From Actinomycetota bacterium (lineage in GTDB: Bacteria > Actinomycetota > CADDZG01 > JAHWKV01): a stretch of DNA of 6,481 bases. Below, one piece after another: positions 1-6,133 of this stretch (position 1 is the first letter of the stretch; every line of letters starts with the position of its first letter). The DNA is taken from positions 1 to 6,481 of the forward strand of contig JAHWKV010000058.1 of assembly GCA_019347725.1 (NCBI GenBank), given 5' to 3'. A model generated the notes under the pieces. That model was not told the DNA's origin and ran no database searches. It saw only the letters and a list, made by a program, of their open reading frames with translations. A program made the translations under genes and the position numbers.

Positions 1-100
1 GTCCCGGTCCGTGCCTGCACGCCAGCCTTCACCCACCCGAAGCCCATGCCTACGCTCGTAGCGAGCCGCCATCGACCAGTGCGAGGGAGGTCACCGGACC
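1..100. other. Unassigned leading segment
   Basis: I recognise no gene here. Two + strand frames stay open and a third is stopped at 59-61, but none translates into a phosphofructokinase N-terminus or any family I know. On the minus strand an ATG at 72-70 opens a frame to the left edge, without a ribosome binding site. The only functional element I can support is the Shine-Dalgarno at 85-90 that serves the downstream GTG. Confidence 0.4.
85..90 (+). promoter_or_regulatory. Shine-Dalgarno of the phosphofructokinase fragment
   Basis: GGGAGG lies 10 bases upstream of GTG at 101. It supports that GTG as a working start even though the encoded protein lacks the family's N-terminal third. The match could also be chance in GC-rich DNA. 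Confidence 0.45.
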
Positions 101-778
101 GTGGCCGACGACCGGGAGTTCGCGCACGAGGACCTGTCCGGCACCGACGTCACCTTCGGTTTCGACACCGCAGTCAGCATCGCCACCGAGGCCATCGACC
201 GGTTGCACTCCACCGCCGAATCGCACAGCCGTGTGATTGTCTGCGAGGTAATGGGCCGGCATGCCGGCTGGATCGCAATGCACTCGGGCCTGGCCGGAGG
301 GGCCGACGTTATTTTGATACCGGAGTTCCCCTTCGACATCGACAAGGTTGTCGGCCACCTCAAGGACCGCCACTCCAAGGGAAGCAACTTCTCCATCGTG
401 GTAGTGGCGGAAGGTGCTCTACCGGAGGAAGGCGAGTTCGCCACCCAGAGTCAGGGCACGGATGCCTTTGGTCACGCACGTCTCGGCGGCATCGCCCAGG
501 CGCTGGAGAAAGAGATCGAGTCCCGTACGGGTTTCGAAACCCGCCACACCGTATTGGGCCACATCCAGCGCGGCGGCGCTCCCAGCGCCTTCGACCGGGT
601 ACTGGCCACCAGATTCGGGGTGGCGGCCATCGACGCAGTCCACGCCGGGGAGCGCGGCAAGATGGTGGCGCTGCGGAGCACCGATATCAAAGTGATCTCG
701 CTCCAAGAAGCGGTGGGCACGATGAAGCTGGTGGACGAGGAGTTCTACGCTTTGGCCCAGGGGTTCTTCGGTCAGTAG
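101..778 (+). CDS. pfkA: 6-phosphofructokinase, N-terminally truncated
   Basis: This encodes 225 residues of 6-phosphofructokinase, the glycolytic enzyme that phosphorylates fructose 6-phosphate to fructose 1,6-bisphosphate. From residue 11 the match to the family is clear: DLSGTDVTFGFDTA (11-24), MGRHAGWIA (51-59, sugar-phosphate binding), PEFPFD (74-79), and HTVLGHIQRGG (149-159), carrying the His and Arg that contact the substrate. Intact family members are about 320-345 residues. Everything before the aspartate that ends the catalytic PKTIDND motif is missing: the GGDTPGLN-type nucleotide loop, the GDG loop and the catalytic Asp. Residues 1-10 resemble nothing in the family. As read, the product would keep much of the fructose 6-phosphate side but could not be a normal kinase. 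No other frame of positions 1-130 restores the missing part, so this is not a simple frameshift. It is either a genuine rearranged remnant or an assembly chimera. The threonine aldolase follows on the same strand after 57 bp. Confidence 0.85.
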   Translation: MADDREFAHEDLSGTDVTFGFDTAVSIATEAIDRLHSTAESHSRVIVCEVMGRHAGWIAMHSGLAGGADVILIPEFPFDIDKVVGHLKDRHSKGSNFSIVVVAEGALPEEGEFATQSQGTDAFGHARLGGIAQALEKEIESRTGFETRHTVLGHIQRGGAPSAFDRVLATRFGVAAIDAVHAGERGKMVALRSTDIKVISLQEAVGTMKLVDEEFYALAQGFFGQ

Positions 779-791
779 GGGCCAGCGGAGC

Positions 792-797
792 TAAAAT
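792..797 (+). promoter_or_regulatory. Possible -10 element before threonine aldolase
   Basis: TAAAAT fits the TANNNT pattern and lies 5 bases before an in-frame ATG at 803. That spacing would nearly suit a leaderless transcript starting at that ATG. No good -35 box is visible, so this is a weak call. Confidence 0.2.
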
Positions 798-835
798 CGA
801 CTATGTGTCGAACCGTGACCACAGGGGCCAGTCCG

Positions 836-1876
836 ATGACATCCGAGCGCATTGTGGATCTTCGATCCGACACGGTCACCAAGCCCACGGACCAGATGCG
901 CGAGGCCATGGCAAACGCCGAGGTCGGCGACGAGGTCTTCTGGGAGGACCCCACGACGAACCTGCTGCAGGAGCGGGTGGCCGAGTTGTGCGGTGAGGAG
1001 GCAGCGCTGTTCGTGCCCAGCGGGAGTATGGGCAACCTTGTATCGCTGCGGACCATGGCGGGTCCCGGCGACGAGGTTATCTGCGATTCTGACGCCCACA
1101 TCCTCAACTACGAAGTAGCCTCGCTGGCCGCGGTAGCCGGCATCCAGGCCCGGGCGCTGCCCGGCAAGTGGGGTGTACTGGACCCCGACACGCTGGTGTC
1201 AGCAATTCGGCCCGGATCGCACACCTTTCCCCGGACAAAGGTCATTGCCCTGGAGAACACCCACAACCTGGCCGGCGGCACCATCTATCCGATGGATGAC
1301 ATCCGCGCCGCCCGCAAGGTGGCTGATGAGTACGATCTAAAGATCCATATGGACGGCGCCCGAATTTTCAACGCCTCGGTGGCGAGCGGGGTCCCGGTGT
1401 CGGATTACTGTGCGCTGGTGGACGGCATGACCTTTTGCTTCTCCAAGGGGCTTGGATGCCCTGTGGGATCGATGGTGGTGGGCTCCGCCGACTTTATTCA
1501 TGAAGCACACCGGTTCCGCAAGATGCACGGGGGAGGGATGCGCCAGACGGGCGTGTTGACCGCGGCGTGTCTGGTTGCCCTGGACACCATGATCGACCGT
1601 CTGGCCGTAGATCATTTGAACGCCCGGCGCCTGGCGGAGGGCATCGATCAGATTGCCCCGGGCGCCACTACGCCTTTTAACGTGCAGACCAACATGGTGC
1701 TGGTGACCACCGAGAAGCTCGGCTACGGTCCGGACGAGTTCGTTCACGCCATGGGCGAGCGAGGCATCAGGTGCCTCGCGTACCGGCGGGGGATAGTGCG
1801 AATGGTCACACACAAAGATGTCAGCGACGCAGATATAAGCTGGGCGCTGGAGCAGACCGCCGCTGTAGCGCGGTAG
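836..1876 (+). CDS. ltaE: Low-specificity L-threonine aldolase
   Basis: This is a PLP-dependent cytoplasmic enzyme that cleaves L-threonine or L-allo-threonine to glycine and acetaldehyde, linking threonine breakdown to glycine and one-carbon supply. Numbered from ATG 836 (346 residues, normal for the family), the fold-type I hallmarks appear in order: DLRSDTVTKPT (8-18), FVPSGSMGN (59-67, cofactor phosphate binding), DAHILNYE with His88 (86-93), ALENTHN (138-144), HMDGARIFN with Asp173 and Arg176 (171-179), SKGLGCPVGS with the Schiff-base Lys204 (203-212), GGGMRQ (232-237), and VRMVTHKD with Arg322 (321-328). No active-site residue looks missing. An in-frame ATG at 803 would add 11 residues; I prefer 836 because family members begin shortly before the IDLRSDT segment and a GGGG at 824-827 sits 8 bases upstream. 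The gene may be cotranscribed with the preceding phosphofructokinase fragment. It converges with the methyltransferase gene. Confidence 0.95.
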   Translation: MTSERIVDLRSDTVTKPTDQMREAMANAEVGDEVFWEDPTTNLLQERVAELCGEEAALFVPSGSMGNLVSLRTMAGPGDEVICDSDAHILNYEVASLAAVAGIQARALPGKWGVLDPDTLVSAIRPGSHTFPRTKVIALENTHNLAGGTIYPMDDIRAARKVADEYDLKIHMDGARIFNASVASGVPVSDYCALVDGMTFCFSKGLGCPVGSMVVGSADFIHEAHRFRKMHGGGMRQTGVLTAACLVALDTMIDRLAVDHLNARRLAEGIDQIAPGATTPFNVQTNMVLVTTEKLGYGPDEFVHAMGERGIRCLAYRRGIVRMVTHKDVSDADISWALEQTAAVAR

Positions 1877-1905
1877 CTGCCCCCATCCGCCGTCGAGCCT
1901 GCCGT

Positions 1906-1951
1906 GATCTGGTCTGTCGTGCCGCCCGGTCACGCCCGGCGACCCCAGGTC
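1906..1951. terminator. Imperfect stem-loop in convergent spacer
   Basis: Bases 1906-1912 pair with 1945-1951 (one G-T wobble), 1916-1918 with 1941-1943, and 1921-1924 with 1937-1940, leaving a 12-base loop. That gives 14 pairs with a small internal loop and a 2-base bulge. It lies between two converging genes and touches the methyltransferase stop codon (1952-1950), where a bidirectional terminator would be expected. There is no T-run on either side, so it is not a classical intrinsic terminator. I paired it by eye and computed no folding energy. Confidence 0.3.
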
Positions 1952-2962
1952 AGAGCGTGTACGGGGTGAGCTCGACGGAGCCGAGGTCTGTGAACCCGTG
2001 GCGGTAGAGTAGCTCGTCGTAGGCGCGGCGCGGTAGAAGCTGGTCGTCGATCTGGGCCTCGAAGAACTGTACGCCTCCCATGATGCGCCCGGCACGCTCG
2101 CCAGCCCCTCGTCGGTGTCGGGGAGGGGAAAGTCGGAAATTACAAACCATCCACCGGGCTCCAGAGCTTCCCTGACGCGCTCGGTGGATTGACCGATATC
2201 CCGGCACTCGTGCATTGAGATGTTGTTGATGACCAGCGTGGCCGGCTCGTCCAGCCGCATGTCTTCGAGCGGACTGACATGCAGGCTGACCCGGTCGCTC
2301 ACACCCGCGTCGGAGATGCGCTTGCAGGCCAGGTCGATCGAATAGGCGTCCCCGTCGACTCCGACTATCTCGCAGTTCGGGTAGGCCTCGGCTAGCCGCA
2401 CCAGCCCGTCGCCGGCTCCACAGGAGGGTATCAACGATGCGGCAGCCGGCCGTCAGACGGTCCTGCAGCCCCGGGACTTCAAAAAGACCACCCGGTATCA
2501 GGCGGGCGTAGAAGGGCGTGCCCGTACTGGCGACGCCGGCGATCCATTCCGGGCTGGTTTCGTCCCACCAAAGCCGCTCGCCGGAGGCCAAAACCTCCTC
2601 GAAGCGGTCGAAAAGTTCCCGCTGTTCAAACACCAAGAACACCCCACCGACGTATGCGGGCGAGTCTCCGTCGAGCAACAGGGTCTTCATGTGCGGCGCA
2701 AGACGGTACCCATCGCCGGCTCGTTCGCAAACCCCGGCGGCGAGCGCGGAGCGGCACCATACCGCCGCGTAGAAGGCGTCGAGTTCCAGGTCTTCGGCCA
2801 ACTTCTGTGGCGTTGCTTCTTCGGGCTGCGGGCCAGCGCTTCGACGAGCCCCGTGCGCAGTCCGATGCCGATGGTGCGGTGGCTGGCGTATCCGGCAATG
2901 TGGCCCAGCAGGGGTTTGGCTTGATCGGTCACTGACGGAATTTGCCCATCACCCACGTTCAT
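1950..2962 (-). pseudogene. SAM-dependent methyltransferase, three frameshifts
   Basis: A class I SAM-dependent methyltransferase of the O-methyltransferase-like type is encoded here but split over two frames. Reading leftward from ATG 2962, the frame changes near 2822-2836 (one base missing), near 2425-2431 (one base extra, beside a GGG run) and near 2086-2094 (one base missing). Correcting these restores a continuous protein of about 337 residues. It has an N-terminal helical and winged-helix region (about 10-110, including TIGIGLRTGLVEALA), then the Rossmann domain: motif I IVDTSCGAGDG (about 176-186), EIVGVDGD (198-205), the INNISMHECRD segment (245-255), EPGGWFVISDFPLPDTDEG (268-286), and a C-terminal FFEAQIDDQLLP segment (300-311) typical of the family. 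The substrate cannot be told. A very good Shine-Dalgarno precedes the start. All motifs survive apart from the indels, so it is a very recent pseudogene or an intact gene with sequence errors. An antisense reading frame across its 3' part and the threonine aldolase is not a gene. Confidence 0.85.
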
Positions 2963-2969
2963 GGCAACA

Positions 2970-2975
2970 CTCCTT
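2970..2975 (-). promoter_or_regulatory. Strong Shine-Dalgarno of the methyltransferase
   Basis: AAGGAG on the minus strand sits 7 bases before ATG 2962. It is the best ribosome binding site in the window and fixes the methyltransferase start. It also argues that this gene was recently, or still is, translated. Confidence 0.75.
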
Positions 2976-2995
2976 ATGGATCCTTGTTTTCTGCG

Positions 2996-3023
2996 TTACT
3001 TACAAGGCGCCTTACTTACAAGG
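2996..3023. repeat. Two 12-bp direct repeats upstream of methyltransferase
   Basis: TTACTTACAAGG occurs exactly at 2996-3007 and again at 3012-3023, a 16-bp period with a 4-bp spacer. On the minus strand, toward the methyltransferase, each copy reads CCTTGTAAGTAA. The inner edges also form the 10-bp palindrome AAGGCGCCTT (3004-3013). A partial inverted copy, ATCCTTGT at 2980-2987, mirrors ACAAGGAT at 3018-3025. The segment fills most of the 87-bp gap between the acetyltransferase stop and the methyltransferase start, the expected place for an operator or activator site. The binding protein is unknown, and no regulator gene lies in this window. Confidence 0.6.
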
Positions 3024-3049
3024 ATGCAAAGGGGCGAGAAAGTATTGCG

Positions 3050-3562
3050 CTATATGTCTTCGAACGGTTCCGGGTATCGAACCGGTCCTCGCATATGTTC
3101 CCGGTAGGCCGTTAGCGGCTTGGCCATAAAGGCCTTGTCGGGGATGTCCGGCCAGGGCGGCTCGATGCCCATCGATCTGGCCGGAACAAAGCCGAACTTG
3201 GGGTAGTACTCGGGGTGCCCTACCACCAGGACCAACGGTACCCCGCGGGCGTCGGCCCGGGCCAGACTCTCTTTCATCAAAGCCGTGCCCACGCCCTTAT
3301 TTTGAAATGCCGGGGTAACGGCCATGGGCGCCAGCGCCACCACTTTTGTAGGGGGGTCCGACTCCAGCGTGACGTGGTTGTAGCAGATGTGACCGACGAT
3401 CACCGAGTTCTGGTCGGCCACCAGGCAAAGCTGGGGGACGGTGGCACCGGAGGAGCGCAAGCGGTCCAACAGCTCGGACTCAGCCCGCCGGCCGAACGCC
3501 CGGGTCAGCAGCTGGTTTACGGCGCCCTCGTCCCATGTGGTCTCCAGGCGGATGGTGCCCAT
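3050..3562 (-). CDS. GNAT N-acetyltransferase, YhbS-like
   Basis: This 170-residue protein has the GNAT acetyltransferase fold, which moves an acetyl group from acetyl-CoA to an amine. The acetyl-CoA binding motif A is visible as LAPMAVTPAFQNKGVGTAL (77-95), with the Q-x-x-G-x-G signature at Gln87, Gly90 and Gly92. It is followed by VLVVGHPEYYPKFGF (111-125), the segment characteristic of the YhbS (COG3153) branch. The length matches single-domain members of that branch. The acceptor cannot be predicted; this group is mostly uncharacterised. The start ATG lies only 3 bp beyond the stop of the DUF72 gene. The nearest purine-rich site (GGGGGA) lies 13 bases upstream inside that gene, so translational coupling is likely. 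Confidence 0.9.
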   Translation of the reverse strand: MGTIRLETTWDEGAVNQLLTRAFGRRAESELLDRLRSSGATVPQLCLVADQNSVIVGHICYNHVTLESDPPTKVVALAPMAVTPAFQNKGVGTALMKESLARADARGVPLVLVVGHPEYYPKFGFVPARSMGIEPPWPDIPDKAFMAKPLTAYREHMRGPVRYPEPFEDI

Positions 3563-3565
3563 GGC

Positions 3566-4465
3566 TTAGTGCGCTTCCCCCAGCAGGTTGGCGAGATCTT
3601 GGGCGTTGGTGACGGCGTAGTCCTTGTAGCAGTTGTTCATTAGTACATGTACCTCGTCGCTTTGTTTCGACAGCTCCTGGAGCTTGGGCACCCATTCGGA
3701 AAGCTCCTGTTGCGAGTAATGGTACGCGAATCGAGGTGTTGCAATCTCCTGGGGCTTGTCCCACTGTTGCGTGTTGCGCCCGTGGAACCTGACGTAGGCC
3801 AGGTCTTTGGCGGTGGCCACGGCGATGGGCGGCATGGAGGAGCGGAATCCCTGTGGCATGTCGACGCTGGTCACAGGGATCTGGTGGGTAGTCAGAAAGT
3901 CCAGACTCCTGTCCAGGTTCTTCTCGTTGAACCATGAACCGTTGCGGAACTCCACCGCGATGCGGTAGTCGTGCAGCCGTTCCTGGCACTCGACTATGTA
4001 GTTGCGGCTCTGCGTTCCCGGCAAAAACCATTCAGGAAACTGAAAGTGCACGACTCCGAGTTTACCCGTGGAGTGTAGCGGCATAAGACTGGCGGCGAAA
4101 CGTCTCCAGACCTCGTCCATGGCCTTCTCGGGCAGATGGTTGGAGTAGACGAACTTTCCTTTGGGTTCGTCGCCCTGCCGCGCAATGTCCTTGGGCAGGG
4201 AGTTGGGCCTGGTCGGGTGTTTGGTGAGCAGCGAGTAGGCCTTTATGTGAAATGTGAACTCGTCGGGCGTACGGTTGACCCACGCCAGCACCGCCTGGTC
4301 GGTGGGCGGATAGTAATAGGTGGAGTCAACCTCCACTATGGGGAAGGTCTTGGCGTAAAAGCGCAGGCGCTTTTCGGCCGTGTTGGCGTTAGCCGGGTAG
4401 AACGCCCCGCTCTGGATGAGGGTTTTGTCGGTCCAGGACGCCGTACCTAAAAGGATGTTCCCCAA
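3566..4465 (-). CDS. DUF72 family protein (YecE-like)
   Basis: This 299-residue protein belongs to DUF72, a widespread TIM-barrel-like family of unproven biochemical role. Family segments are present along its length: LLGTASW (5-11, usually GTSGW), IVEVDSTYYYPP (43-54), FTFHIKAYSLLTK (70-82), LGVVHFQFPEWF (136-147), IAVEFRNGSW (169-178), YVRFHGRN (224-231), and the C-terminal VLMNNCYKDYAVTNAQDLANLL (split here as VLMNNCYKDYAVTNA and QDLANLL, 274-295). Length and ends look complete. The start must be TTG at 4465: an in-frame TAA lies immediately upstream and no ATG or GTG precedes the GTASW segment. No Shine-Dalgarno precedes it, so initiation may depend on coupling to the upstream gene, which stops 8 bp earlier. 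The acetyltransferase follows after 3 bp. Confidence 0.92.
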   Translation of the reverse strand: MGNILLGTASWTDKTLIQSGAFYPANANTAEKRLRFYAKTFPIVEVDSTYYYPPTDQAVLAWVNRTPDEFTFHIKAYSLLTKHPTRPNSLPKDIARQGDEPKGKFVYSNHLPEKAMDEVWRRFAASLMPLHSTGKLGVVHFQFPEWFLPGTQSRNYIVECQERLHDYRIAVEFRNGSWFNEKNLDRSLDFLTTHQIPVTSVDMPQGFRSSMPPIAVATAKDLAYVRFHGRNTQQWDKPQEIATPRFAYHYSQQELSEWVPKLQELSKQSDEVHVLMNNCYKDYAVTNAQDLANLLGEAH

Positions 4466-4480
4466 TTAGCTAGCTAATTG
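4463..4480. repeat. Perfect 18-bp palindrome at gene junction
   Basis: CAATTAGCTAGCTAATTG equals its own reverse complement over all 18 bases and is AT-rich in a GC-rich region. It covers the stop codon of the 535-residue protein (4476-4474) and reaches through the TTG start of the DUF72 gene (4465-4463). The flanking bases do not extend the symmetry. It could be the site of a dimeric DNA-binding protein or form an mRNA hairpin that masks the TTG. No T-run follows, so it is not an obvious terminator. Confidence 0.7.
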
Positions 4481-6081
4481 AGTACGGGCTGTCCCTCGTC
4501 GTCCACCAGGACGTAGACCAGCCCGTCTTCGACGATCATCGCCTCGTCGGCCGCTTTCACCTTGGCTTTGGCGCTGGTGTTCTTGAGAATCGAAGCTCGG
4601 CGCTCGGCAGCGACCACCTGCTCGCCGCCCGACTGCCATTGCAATACCCGTTCCTCATTGTTCTTGGGTTCCGCCCCGGCGTGACCGCCGGCTTCCCGAT
4701 GTTCCGCATCGTCGATAGCCGCCCAATCGACCAGAGCGTGGTCACGTCCGCCGAAAAGCCGGGTTTCGTTCTCGTACCCTTCGGGCTCATAGCGCCAGTC
4801 CGCGGATTCCCGCTCCGACGCCGGGCCGGCGGCCTCGGCCGGTGGTTCGCTCCGCGTAGTTGGTTCGTACCGGTCCGCGAGGTCCTCACCAAAGCGAAGC
4901 TGAGGGCCCTCGGAGTCGACGTCAAAGCGAAGCTGCGGGTTCGCGAAGCGCAGTTGCAGGTACTCTGCCGGCTGCTCCTGCTCGATTGCAGATCTCGGCT
5001 CGTCCTTGACCATAGGATCTTCGATTCGGTACAGGGGCCGAGCCGGGCGGTCGGAGCGCATCTCGGGGGCCAACTCGTCCCAGGCGGCGCTCTGCGTCCG
5101 TCTCGGATTTGCTTTGGACCGATCGTCGGGCTGCGGCTCGACGGCCGGCGGGAATTCGGCAGGGTGTTCGAACCTCCACGGCTCTATTCTCTCCGGCAGT
5201 GCGGAATCGGCCGGTTCCTCCTGCGCGGCTTCCTGCTCCGAGTCGTAATGGTCCCCGGCTGCCTGATCGACTGCTTCCAAGGCCCTGCTCACCTCCGGCA
5301 TCTGCTGCGTCGGTTCAGCTTCTGCGGTGGGCTCGGCGGCAGGCTGGCGTTCTCCCTGCGGGGCAAGGGGTACTTTGCCGCCAAAGATCGAAAGGTCCGG
5401 CGTCCCGCCCGAGCGCTCGTTGGGTTCCCCGCGGTTGGTTACCGAGGAGTCCGGCAAGTCGGCAGGTGTAGTGAAAGGGCGCCGTTCCGAGCCGGCAGCC
5501 GGGTCCTCCGGGCGGTACGCGTAAGGCGAGGTAGAGGGATGGAAATCCGCAGGAGGCGTGTAACCGCGGGGCGGCGAAGAGCTCTCCCCGCCGCTTGGCT
5601 CGTGTGAAGCGGGCTTGGGCGGTGTGGGAACGCCCGGCATAGAGGGCCGAAATGAGCTCGTAGGGTTCCACGGGCTGTGCGGGCTTCCCTTTGGGGCCGC
5701 CGGTGTAGTCGACGACGGGGCCGAACCGGCGGTGGGAGCAATGTAGTTGTACGGGGCGGTGAACCGGCGCGCATTTGGGTTGGGCTTGGGTATCGACGGC
5801 GGTGGAGACGGCTTTGGCGCCGGAGCGGGAGCATCGGCCTTGGGGATCAACTTGCTAAGTGCGCCCAGACCCTTGTGGTTCTTCTTCGGTTCCTTGGGGG
5901 GCTTAGGTGCAGAGGGGCCGGCCGGGCCCTGGTTCTGATTCTTGCGGTTCTTCAGCCCCGCCAAGAGGCTCTTCTTAGACTGGGAGGTGGTGTCGCTGCC
6001 GGTCGACGCGCTCGCCTGCGGCCGCGGCGCGGGCGGTGTGTTCGAGCCGGCGCTTGTGTTGGGCTTTCCAAACGGGTGCAT
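4474..6081 (-). CDS. Proline-rich, probably disordered 535-residue protein
   Basis: I do not recognise this gene. The product has no signal peptide, membrane segment or known domain that I can see. Residues 1-110 are rich in Pro, Ser, Lys and Asn, with two short basic stretches containing hydrophobic residues: KKSLLAGLKNRKN (36-48) and HKGLGALSKLIPK (69-81). Residues 110-250 are Pro/Ser/Ala-rich with scattered Tyr and Phe. Residues 250-470 are strongly acidic, with QLRF three times (376-379, 383-386, 394-397) and FGG twice (IFGG 232-235, LFGG 442-445). The last 25 residues, including MIVEDGLVYVLVDDEGQP (515-532), look like a small beta-hairpin and may be the only folded part. Charge segregation, a basic head and an acidic tail, suggests a scaffold or a binder of an acidic partner; this is inference. 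The start is ATG 6081; no Shine-Dalgarno is seen, but a -10-like box lies 8 bases upstream. A long uninterrupted frame with protein-like charge patterning supports a real gene. Confidence 0.8.
   Translation of the reverse strand: MHPFGKPNTSAGSNTPPAPRPQASASTGSDTTSQSKKSLLAGLKNRKNQNQGPAGPSAPKPPKEPKKNHKGLGALSKLIPKADAPAPAPKPSPPPSIPKPNPNARRFTAPYNYIAPTAGSAPSSTTPAAPKGSPHSPWNPTSSFRPSMPGVPTPPKPASHEPSGGESSSPPRGYTPPADFHPSTSPYAYRPEDPAAGSERRPFTTPADLPDSSVTNRGEPNERSGGTPDLSIFGGKVPLAPQGERQPAAEPTAEAEPTQQMPEVSRALEAVDQAAGDHYDSEQEAAQEEPADSALPERIEPWRFEHPAEFPPAVEPQPDDRSKANPRRTQSAAWDELAPEMRSDRPARPLYRIEDPMVKDEPRSAIEQEQPAEYLQLRFANPQLRFDVDSEGPQLRFGEDLADRYEPTTRSEPPAEAAGPASERESADWRYEPEGYENETRLFGGRDHALVDWAAIDDAEHREAGGHAGAEPKNNEERVLQWQSGGEQVVAAERRASILKNTSAKAKVKAADEAMIVEDGLVYVLVDDEGQPVLN
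4891..4960 (-). repeat. Short tandem coding repeats (QLRF)
   Basis: Within the 535-residue gene, the bases at 4891-4906 and 4924-4939 match at 15 of 16 positions (AAAGCGAAGCTGNGGG on the + strand), and a more diverged third copy lies at about 4943-4957. They encode the three QLRF motifs, each preceded by a short acidic or Asn/Pro linker. The unequal spacing of 7 and 11 residues suggests old local duplications rather than a regular repeat array. Confidence 0.6.
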
Positions 6082-6089
6082 AGAGTTCG

Positions 6090-6095
6090 ATGGTA
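6090..6095 (-). promoter_or_regulatory. Possible -10 box for leaderless start of the 535-residue protein
   Basis: On the minus strand TACCAT (TANNNT pattern) lies 8 bases before ATG 6081, which would place the transcription start at or beside the start codon. No Shine-Dalgarno is present, in keeping with leaderless initiation, which is common in actinobacteria. No good -35 box is visible 17 bases further upstream. Confidence 0.35.
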
Positions 6096-6133
6096 ACGGC
6101 CCGGTGACGTCTACGGGAGATCATGCTCTGGCC

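Noticed and set aside
1..72. Minus-strand frame from ATG 72 running off the left edge
   Set aside because: There is no ribosome binding site and only 24 codons are visible, with no recognisable family; it cannot be supported.
46..996. 316-codon + strand frame overlapping the phosphofructokinase and aldolase
   Set aside because: It is rich in Arg, Gly and His with no family signature and runs out of phase with two clearly recognised genes; this is a GC-rich shadow frame.
1337..1950. Minus-strand extension of the methyltransferase frame antisense to the threonine aldolase
   Set aside because: The family-like sequence ends where the frame shifts near 2090; beyond that the translation is featureless and antisense to a well-supported gene.
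2086..2431. Programmed ribosomal frameshifting as the explanation for the split methyltransferase
   Set aside because: Three shifts in alternating directions without slippery heptamers or consistent downstream structures do not fit a programmed event.
4639..5607. 322-codon + strand frame antisense to the 535-residue protein
   Set aside because: Its translation is Arg/Leu/Gly-rich without recognisable motifs. The minus-strand frame is longer, has protein-like charge patterning and fits the operon spacing. The choice rests on composition and context, not homology.
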